Source of the DNA: an uncultured Eubacteriales bacterium
GTDB lineage: Bacteria; Bacillota; Clostridia; Monoglobales; Firm-18
NCBI GenBank assembly: GCA_905210885.1
Contig: CAJLYO010000133.1
Span: 1-5,267, forward strand
Direction: 5' to 3'
DNA length: 5,267 nucleotides
Position numbers and translations under genes: made by a program. A model generated the notes under the pieces. The model was not told where the DNA came from, did not search any database, and saw nothing but the letters and a program-made list of their open reading frames with translations. Below, one piece after another: positions 1-5,267 of the stretch; position 1 is the stretch's first letter; each line of letters opens with the position of its first letter.

Positions 1-2025
1 GCTGACGGATTCCTTGTCGCTTTTTAACATAAACTCATTATTGCCAAGCGGCTGGATTTCTAAATAATCATAAAATTTTACCAGTCTTATGATTTCCTCC
101 TCCGGCCGTCCACCCACGATTGCACGGTAGAGTTCTCCCGCCTCACATGCTGATCCAAGCAGCAATCCTTCACGGTATTTTACAAACTCACTCTTTGGAA
201 TACGTGGTCTCTTGTTATAGTAGGTCAGATGTGACAGAGAAATCAGACGGTACAGATTGATGCGCCCGATATCGTTTGTCGCAAGAATGATCGCATGATA
301 AGTGTTCATTTTCATGATGGTCTCCGGCGAAGCCTGTCCCATCTGGTTGACCTGATCTAAGGTTTCCATGCCACGGTCGTGAAGCATCTTTACAAATTTT
401 ACAAAGATCTCCGCCGTACATCCCGCATCATCCACGGCACGGTGGTGATTCTCCAGAGAAACTCCCAGCGCTTTTGCTACAGTATCGAGTTTAAAACGGT
501 TTAACTGTGGCAGCAAAATTCGTGCTAAAGCAACCGTATCAATGATCGTAAACTCTTTCTCGATTCCCTGTCTCTCGCAGTTTTTGATGATAAAACTCAT
601 ATCAAATCCGGCATTGTGCGCAACAAGCACCGCGTCACCGCAAAATTCAAGAAATTTCGGCAATATAACGTCAATGGTGTCGCTGTCCGCAACCATCGAA
701 TCGTCAATACCGGTAAGCCGGGTAATTTTCGGCGGTATAGGCTTTCCGGGGTTAACAAACGCAGAAAATCTGTCCGTGATTTCTCCGTTTGTGATTTTTA
801 CCGCGCCGATTTCTATAATTTCCTCCGTTTCGCAGTTAAGCCCGGTAGTTTCCGTATCGAATACAACAATATTTTCCGTTGTACTTTGTCCGTTTGCTCC
901 GAATACAATGGAACGGCCTATATCAACAAGGTAAACCTCACAGCCGTACAGAATTTTCAAGTCGGACTTTTTCGGCGCCATGGTTACCATAAACGGGAAC
1001 GCCTGAACAACGCCGTGGTCGGTAACCGCAACGGTCTTATGTCCCCATTTTACGCATTTTTCAAGCAAATCTTTAATATTTACAGTCGAGTCCATTGTGC
1101 TCATCTGGGTATGCAGATGAAGCTCAACACGTTTTTCCTCCGCCTCGTCCATACGTTCAACCTTAACGGCGGTATTTATATCATAAACAGACAAAACAAT
1201 CTCGCGTGCATATTTGTCGTAGGCTGCGTTGCCCTTTATCCGCATATACACGCCTTTTTTCAGACGCTCGTTAACGCCCTCGAAAACAGCCTTGTTATCA
1301 ATAAAAATTTTGCATGCTATTGAATTTGTGTAATCGGTCACGTTAAACAAAACAATATATCTGTTATCACGGGTAACGCGCACCTCAGCCGCTTTGGTAA
1401 ACATTTCACCTTCGATAACAACGTTGCCCGAAAGCTCGGTTATATCCTTAATAGGCGTTATTTCCGCATTCTCTTTAATCTGCCTGCCGTATATTATTTT
1501 GCTGTTTTCGCTTTTTTGACTCTGCACTTTTACGGCTTTTGCCTGTTCAAGTTCCTTTGCATAGCTTTGAAGACTTTCAACAGCCTGTTCATCGCTTACA
1601 CCGGTGGCTGTAACATTCACCGAAATACCAAACATTTTTACAATTGTATTCTGCAGTGCCGATTTAAAATCACGCTCGATAAGCGGACAGTTAAAAGAAA
1701 CCGTAACATTATTCCCCTCAAGAGAATATGTACCGTTTCGCAAAAAAGCCGCAATGTTTGCGTCCTTTATATATTTTGCAATTTCCGGTAGCAGAGCCGC
1801 ACAGAAAATACTTTTATCAAAAACAGGGTTAATAACCGCAAGCTGAAGGTTATAACAGCGCATAATCTCGCTGCATAAAGCGTCTATAGCCTCAAAGGTT
1901 ACAAAGTTTTTGAATTTCGCGGTTATGTAAAGCTCTCTTTTTTCCTTAAATATGTTAACGCTTACTGCCTCACCGTCCGTAGGCGGAGCCGGCAGAAGGC
2001 TTAAAAGCTCGCTTAATTCTGACAT
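1..2025 (-). CDS. polC: DNA polymerase III alpha subunit, Gram-positive PolC type, 5' part
   Basis: Replicative DNA polymerase with built-in 3'-5' proofreading. The first 675 codons are present and in frame to the window edge; Bacillus PolC has about 1437 residues, so the polymerase domains lie outside. Domains in order: an N-terminal domain (about 1-150), an OB-fold (about 175-290), the first part of the PHP domain starting RVELHLHT (299-306) with TDHGVVQ (335-341), an inserted DEDDh exonuclease (about 387-550), and the resumed PHP domain (YHAIILATND at 576-585, then SLSHL and GLLLGSACE). The exonuclease catalytic set is complete: D390 and E392 in FDTETTG, D475 in HNAGFD, H528 and D533 in HHRAVDD. 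This split PHP is diagnostic for PolC against DnaE. The ATG at 2025 overlaps the ispG stop as TAATG and has AGGAG 7 nt upstream. Codon use changes abruptly near residue 475-480, so the part below about 600 may come from another genome. Confidence 0.97.
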   Translation of the reverse strand, partial: MSELSELLSLLPAPPTDGEAVSVNIFKEKRELYITAKFKNFVTFEAIDALCSEIMRCYNLQLAVINPVFDKSIFCAALLPEIAKYIKDANIAAFLRNGTYSLEGNNVTVSFNCPLIERDFKSALQNTIVKMFGISVNVTATGVSDEQAVESLQSYAKELEQAKAVKVQSQKSENSKIIYGRQIKENAEITPIKDITELSGNVVIEGEMFTKAAEVRVTRDNRYIVLFNVTDYTNSIACKIFIDNKAVFEGVNERLKKGVYMRIKGNAAYDKYAREIVLSVYDINTAVKVERMDEAEEKRVELHLHTQMSTMDSTVNIKDLLEKCVKWGHKTVAVTDHGVVQAFPFMVTMAPKKSDLKILYGCEVYLVDIGRSIVFGANGQSTTENIVVFDTETTGLNCETEEIIEIGAVKITNGEITDRFSAFVNPGKPIPPKITRLTGIDDSMVADSDTIDVILPKFLEFCGDAVLVAHNAGFDMSFIIKNCERQGIEKEFTIIDTVALARILLPQLNRFKLDTVAKALGVSLENHHRAVDDAGCTAEIFVKFVKMLHDRGMETLDQVNQMGQASPETIMKMNTYHAIILATNDIGRINLYRLISLSHLTYYNKRPRIPKSEFVKYREGLLLGSACEAGELYRAIVGGRPEEEIIRLVKFYDYLEIQPLGNNEFMLKSDKESVS
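586..664. other. Codon-usage junction inside polC (recombination or assembly join)
   Basis: Reading polC on the minus strand, the last ATA codon of the gene's main style is at 664-666, and a pair of ATC codons opens the other style at 586-591. Between them lies the conserved exonuclease motif AHNAGFD (601-621). By hand count, isoleucine codons are about 15 ATA, 21 ATT and 5 ATC above the junction, and about 1 ATA, 5 ATT and 12 ATC below it. The open frame is unbroken and the protein still reads as PolC on both sides. The dxr, rseP and ispG side matches the upper style. Whether the join is biological cannot be told from the sequence alone. Confidence 0.65.
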
Positions 2026-3071
2026 TACATTTCTCCTATTTCTTTAAGTAAAACTTCCGTAATTTCATCTTCGCGGATTTTTCGTATAATCTCCCCTTTT
2101 TTAAACAATATTGCGCACCCGTCACCGCCGGCAACGCCTATGTCCGCATTCTTTGCCTCGCCGGGTCCGTTTACCGCGCAGCCCATAACCGCAACGGTAA
2201 TATTTTTGTTTACGCCGGACAAAGCTTTTTCAACCTTGTTTGCAATTTCAACCTGATTTATTCTGCATCTTCCGCATGAAGGGCACGAAACAAACTTTAT
2301 TCCGTCATTTCTCAAACCGACAGCCTTTAAAAGCTCAATACCGGCACGCGGCTCCTCAATGGGGTCGGCGGTCAGAGAAACACGTATCGTATCGCCTATT
2401 CCGTCAAGCAAAAGCGCCCCTATCCCGGCAGAGGATTTTATAAGACCGCCGTACATTGTACCTGCCTCAGTCACACCCAAGTGAAGAGGATAATCCGTTT
2501 TTTCGCTTATCATTCTGTACGCGGCAACCGTCGTCTGCACGTCCGATGCCTTAAGGGAAAGCACAATATCGTCAAAGTCAAACATATTAAGAAGGGCAAT
2601 GTTATCCATGGCGCTTTTAACCATCGCCGCCGGTGTATGCCCATATACTTTCTCTGTTTCCTTATCTATAGAACCTAAGTTTACACCTATCCGTATGGGA
2701 ATTTTCATTTCGCGGCACTTGTCCGCAACAGCTTTGACATTTTCTTTCTTTCCGATATTTCCGGGATTTATACGGATTTTTGACACCCCGTTTTCCGCGC
2801 AGATAAGTGCCAGTCTGTAATCAAAATGAATATCCGCAACTATGGGCACAGGGGATTTTTCACAGATTTTATCAAAACTGCGTGCCGCCGTTTCGTCCGG
2901 AACGGCAAGACGTACAATATCGCAGCCTGCCGCCGCAAGTGCGTTAACCTGGTTTACCGCCGCGGCAATATCCGAGGTTTTGACATTGCACATGCTTTGG
3001 ACGGACACGGGATTTCCTCCGCCGATTTTTACGCCGCCTACGTTTACTTCCTTGGTAATTTTTCTGTTCAT
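2025..3071 (-). CDS. ispG: 4-hydroxy-3-methylbut-2-en-1-yl diphosphate synthase (IspG/GcpE)
   Basis: Iron-sulfur enzyme of the penultimate MEP-pathway step. It reductively opens the cyclic diphosphate MEcPP to HMBPP using electrons from ferredoxin or flavodoxin. The 348-residue protein is the compact bacterial form: a TIM barrel (about 1-250) followed by a cluster-binding domain. Visible motifs include VSVQSM (22-27), the barrel motif KIRINPGNIG (98-107), and RIGVNLGS (127-134). The 4Fe-4S ligands are the two cysteines of CPSC (C263 and C266), C298 in MGCAVNGPGEA, and E305 in the same motif. This matches the three-Cys, one-Glu pattern of the family. A further cysteine, C269, lies just after the pair. 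The ATG at 3071 is the only credible start, because no start codon lies shortly upstream in frame. It follows rseP by 10 bp, and its stop shares one base with the polC start. It belongs to the same pathway as dxr two genes upstream. Confidence 0.98.
   Translation of the reverse strand: MNRKITKEVNVGGVKIGGGNPVSVQSMCNVKTSDIAAAVNQVNALAAAGCDIVRLAVPDETAARSFDKICEKSPVPIVADIHFDYRLALICAENGVSKIRINPGNIGKKENVKAVADKCREMKIPIRIGVNLGSIDKETEKVYGHTPAAMVKSAMDNIALLNMFDFDDIVLSLKASDVQTTVAAYRMISEKTDYPLHLGVTEAGTMYGGLIKSSAGIGALLLDGIGDTIRVSLTADPIEEPRAGIELLKAVGLRNDGIKFVSCPSCGRCRINQVEIANKVEKALSGVNKNITVAVMGCAVNGPGEAKNADIGVAGGDGCAILFKKGEIIRKIREDEITEVLLKEIGEM
2033..2037 (-). promoter_or_regulatory. Ribosome binding site of polC
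   Basis: AGGAG, read on the minus strand inside the last codons of ispG, sits 7 nt before the polC ATG at 2025. It fixes that start and shows that polC has its own good site despite the TAATG overlap with ispG. Confidence 0.85.
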
Positions 3072-3081
3072 AATAGTTTCA

Positions 3082-4104
3082 CTATCCCTTAAATATCCTT
3101 GTCAAATCGTTGCCCGTTGCATAAATTATCAGTCCGAAAAGCAAAATCAGCCCTATAAAATGGACAATTCCTTCCTTTTCCGGCGGAATATCGCGGCGAA
3201 TAACCGCACTTACCAGTACAAAAAATATTCTGCCGCCGTCCAAAGCCGGAATTGGCAAGAGATTAAAAACACCCAAATTTATCGTAATAAACGCTATGAA
3301 TGTCAAAAACGGTATTGCAGACTGTTGCTGCTGCGACGTCTGGGCGGCATTGCCGATTTCCTGTACAATTCCGGCAGGTCCGGAAAGATTGTTAAGCCCG
3401 ACTTTTCCTGTCACAAGGTCACCTACCGAAACCAAAATCAGCTTTGCAAAACTCTGTGTATTTCGGTATGCATAGAAAAACCTGTTACCGAAATTCAAGT
3501 CCTTTGCCGCGGTTTTTATTCCGACCAAAAGCTGTCCTTTTTCGTCTTTTTTGGGTGTAAGATTTATGTTTTTTATTTCACTCCCGCGTTTTACGGTGAG
3601 TGTAGCCTCGTTTTCACCGTTACGTGAAATTTCCGTACCCAGCTCGCTGTTTGTGTAAACACGCACGCCGTTAACCTTTGTGATTTCGTCACCGGGCTGC
3701 AAAACGCCGTAGGCAGGATAGTTCTCCATAACGTCCTCAACTTTTGAAATGCGTATTTGCTGACTTTGAAACATAATTATAACAAAAATCAAAAACCCGG
3801 TAACAAGGTTCATAAATGCCCCTGCCGCGAGTATAATGATTTTTTGCAGGCGGTTTTTGTTGTTAAACGCACCCTCGTTTTCGGACTGTTCGTCCTCTCC
3901 CTCCATTTTGCAGAAACCGCCGATCGGTATCGCACGCACGGAATACAGCGTTTCACGTCCCTGTTTTTTAAAAATCGCAGGACCCATGCCTATTGCAAAC
4001 TCATGCACCGTCACGCCGAACATTTTCGCGGTAATAAAGTGACCGAACTCATGAGCCGTAATCAACAGGCAAAATACTAAAATTGCAAGAATAATTGTCA
4101 GCAT
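3082..4104 (-). CDS. rseP: RIP metalloprotease RseP/RasP (site-2 protease, M50 family)
   Basis: Intramembrane zinc protease that cuts transmembrane segments of already-trimmed substrates. In Bacillus the relative RasP cleaves anti-sigma factor RsiW, FtsL and leftover signal peptides; the substrates here are unknown. The 340-residue protein has the expected layout: a first membrane helix (about 1-17) running into the zinc-binding HEFGH (18-22, catalytic E19), a second hydrophobic segment (about 86-111), one PDZ domain (about 115-195, with LQPGDEITKVNG at 135-146), a third helix (about 264-283), the NLLPIPALDGGR motif (281-292) supplying the third zinc ligand D289, and a last helix (about 311-329). 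One PDZ domain is the Gram-positive form; E. coli has two. A short glutamine run (258-261) lies before the third helix. The start overlaps the end of dxr by 7 bp, and the nearest AAAGG lies a long 14 nt upstream, so expression probably depends on coupling to dxr. Confidence 0.97.
   Translation of the reverse strand: MLTIILAILVFCLLITAHEFGHFITAKMFGVTVHEFAIGMGPAIFKKQGRETLYSVRAIPIGGFCKMEGEDEQSENEGAFNNKNRLQKIIILAAGAFMNLVTGFLIFVIIMFQSQQIRISKVEDVMENYPAYGVLQPGDEITKVNGVRVYTNSELGTEISRNGENEATLTVKRGSEIKNINLTPKKDEKGQLLVGIKTAAKDLNFGNRFFYAYRNTQSFAKLILVSVGDLVTGKVGLNNLSGPAGIVQEIGNAAQTSQQQQSAIPFLTFIAFITINLGVFNLLPIPALDGGRIFFVLVSAVIRRDIPPEKEGIVHFIGLILLFGLIIYATGNDLTRIFKG
3085..3090 (-). promoter_or_regulatory. 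Probable ribosome binding site of ispG, unusually far upstream
   Basis: AAGGGA, read on the minus strand, overlaps the last codons of rseP and ends 13 nt before the ispG ATG, longer than the usual 5-9 nt. The spacer holds a 5-bp inverted repeat with a 3-nt loop (3073-3085). If folded in the mRNA it would bring the site closer to the start, but it is short and AT-rich. Termination of rseP at this spot may supply ribosomes instead. Confidence 0.5.
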
Positions 4105-5243
4105 AATGATAATTTTAACCTTTCCCTTATTTCTCTGTCTGTTTCTATTATATCATTGATTTTGGGATTTAATGTATTTTTATGAATACTAAGCTGTTTT
4201 TCCACTATTTCGCCTATCTGCAAAAACTTGATTTTACCCTTCAAGAACAGCTCTACCGCAATTTCGTTTGCGGCATTTAACACAACCGGCATTGTTCCGC
4301 CGCACTTTCCCGCCTCAATTGCAAGCTTTAAACAGGAAAACGTTTCGTAATCCGGTTTTTCAAATGTGAGCGTTCCTATTTCGGTTAAATCAAGCGGTTT
4401 CATAACGCTTTTTCTCCTGCACGGATAATTAAGAGCATAATGTATAGGCAGCCGCATATCAGGCAGCGAAAGCTGCGCCAGAATACTCATATCGGCAAAT
4501 TCAACCATTGAATGAACAATGCTCTGCCTGTGCACCACAACATCTATATTATCATAATCCATGTTAAAAAGGTGGTGCGCCTCAATTACTTCAAGTCCTT
4601 TATTCATTAAAGTGGCACTGTCTATGGTAATTTTCTGCCCCATGTCCCAGTTGGGGTGGTTAAGCGCCTGAGAAACGGTGACGTCTTTTAATTCGTCACG
4701 TGTTTTCCCGTACTGTGAACCACCGGAGGCAGTAATTATAATTCTGTTAATTTCTTTATTGCTGTGTGCGCCTATGCACTGAAAAATTGCGCTGTGCTCG
4801 CTGTCAACCGGCAAAATCGCGCTGTTGTGCGCCTTTGCCTCATGCATAACAATATCCCCTGCCGTAACAAGGGTTTCCTTGTTGGCAAGGGCAATATCAA
4901 TGCCGTTATTTATAGCAGCCATTGTCGGTTCAAGCCCGGCAATACCTACAATCGACGTAACAACCGCATCATTTTCCGTATCAGCCGCAATCTCGCACAA
5001 ACCCTGTTTTCCGCTTAAAACGGTTGTTTCCGTATCGGAAACGGCAAGCTTTAACAAAGCCGCTTTCTTTTCATCGGCGCACACCGCGTATTTCGGCTTG
5101 AATTTTCGTATTTGCTGTTCCAAAAGCTTAATATTGCTTCCTGCAGTAAGACCCACGATTTTGATATTATCCGAATGTTCCGCCACATCTAAAGTTTGTG
5201 TGCCGATAGAGCCGGTACTGCCTAAAACTGAAATTTTTTTCAT
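4098..5243 (-). CDS. dxr: 1-deoxy-D-xylulose 5-phosphate reductoisomerase
   Basis: Cytosolic enzyme of the second MEP-pathway step. It converts 1-deoxy-D-xylulose 5-phosphate to 2-C-methyl-D-erythritol 4-phosphate using NADPH and a divalent metal, and is the fosmidomycin target. The 381-residue protein is full length for the family. Visible motifs are the N-terminal nucleotide-binding loop GSTGSIG (residues 8-14), LANKETLV (119-126), metal ligands D147 and E149 in PVDSEHSA, the active-site-loop residues H196 and W199 in NHPNWDMG, and MNKGLE (213-218), whose E218 is the third metal ligand. The C-terminal NAANEIAVELF (323-333) is also typical. The ATG at 5243 follows AAAGGA with an 8-nt spacer and puts the Rossmann motif at the usual place. 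One oddity is the catalytic loop after SGG (173-175), which reads SQYGK where PFR-like residues are usual. The gene end overlaps rseP by 7 bp. Identification is from motifs and length. Confidence 0.98.
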   Translation of the reverse strand: MKKISVLGSTGSIGTQTLDVAEHSDNIKIVGLTAGSNIKLLEQQIRKFKPKYAVCADEKKAALLKLAVSDTETTVLSGKQGLCEIAADTENDAVVTSIVGIAGLEPTMAAINNGIDIALANKETLVTAGDIVMHEAKAHNSAILPVDSEHSAIFQCIGAHSNKEINRIIITASGGSQYGKTRDELKDVTVSQALNHPNWDMGQKITIDSATLMNKGLEVIEAHHLFNMDYDNIDVVVHRQSIVHSMVEFADMSILAQLSLPDMRLPIHYALNYPCRRKSVMKPLDLTEIGTLTFEKPDYETFSCLKLAIEAGKCGGTMPVVLNAANEIAVELFLKGKIKFLQIGEIVEKQLSIHKNTLNPKINDIIETDREIRERLKLSLC

Positions 5244-5251
5244 ACTGATTT

Positions 5252-5257
5252 TCCTTT
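5252..5257 (-). promoter_or_regulatory. Ribosome binding site of dxr
   Basis: AAAGGA, read on the minus strand, lies 8 nt before the dxr ATG at 5243 and supports that start. The remaining bases to the window edge are too few to show a promoter or the end of an upstream gene. Confidence 0.8.
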
Positions 5258-5267
5258 CAATTATTGT

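Noticed and set aside
215..421. A 68-codon minus-strand open frame inside polC
   Set aside because: It is an out-of-frame reading of the PolC region that continues in frame as YHAIILATND and SLSHL, with no protein-like features of its own.
616..1323. A 235-codon open frame on the plus strand opposite polC
   Set aside because: It lies antisense to clear PolC OB-fold, PHP and exonuclease coding sequence, has no recognisable domain, and looks like a codon-bias shadow of the real gene.
1..2025. polC as a pseudogene, since it has no stop in the window and an internal composition break
   Set aside because: All 675 codons are open, every exonuclease catalytic residue is present, and the gene simply runs off the window edge.
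3319..3345. CTG-rich repeat-like stretch in rseP encoding a run of glutamines
   Set aside because: It is only four consecutive glutamines in a loop before the third membrane helix, too short to count as a repeat.
2842..3627. A 261-codon open frame on the plus strand opposite ispG and rseP
   Set aside because: It crosses the junction of two well-supported minus-strand genes and its translation shows no family motif, so it is a shadow frame.
5244..5267. Possible end of an upstream gene (cdsA would be expected there)
   Set aside because: TAA (5261-5263) and TGA (5257-5259) triplets occur on the minus strand, but 24 bases cannot show which, if either, ends a gene.

Overview
The window is almost wholly coding (about 99.5%), and all of it reads on the minus strand. 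In transcription order, from high to low coordinate, it holds dxr (5243-4098), rseP/rasP (4104-3082), ispG (3071-2025) and the first 675 codons of polC (2025 to the window edge at 1). Spacing is very tight: a 7-bp overlap between dxr and rseP, a 10-bp gap between rseP and ispG, and a 1-bp TAATG overlap between ispG and polC. I infer a single operon with translational coupling. Only 24 bp precede dxr, so the promoter lies outside the window. I see no terminator, RNA gene, mobile element or CRISPR array.

A Gram-positive-type PolC with the exonuclease inside its PHP domain indicates Firmicutes. The order dxr-rseP-ispG-polC is a familiar clostridial arrangement; Bacillus has proS where ispG stands here. 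AT-rich codon use with many ATA isoleucine codons also fits an anaerobic clostridium. I cannot name a genus.

The genes combine two isoprenoid (MEP pathway) enzymes, Dxr for the second step and IspG for the penultimate step, with an intramembrane site-2 protease of the envelope-stress and signal-peptide-clearing type and the replicative DNA polymerase. This is a conserved housekeeping cluster, not a new system.

The one real anomaly is in polC. From about position 620 up to 5267, codon use is uniform: many ATA/ATT, CTT, GGC/GGT, and almost no CCA. From about 590 down to 1, still in the same open frame, it switches sharply to ATC, CTG, GGA and some CCA. The change falls at the highly conserved AHNAGFD exonuclease motif. 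Either polC is a natural recombinant, or two related genomes were joined at a conserved stretch during assembly. Reads or the neighbouring sequence would decide between these, and I consider an assembly chimera at least as likely.
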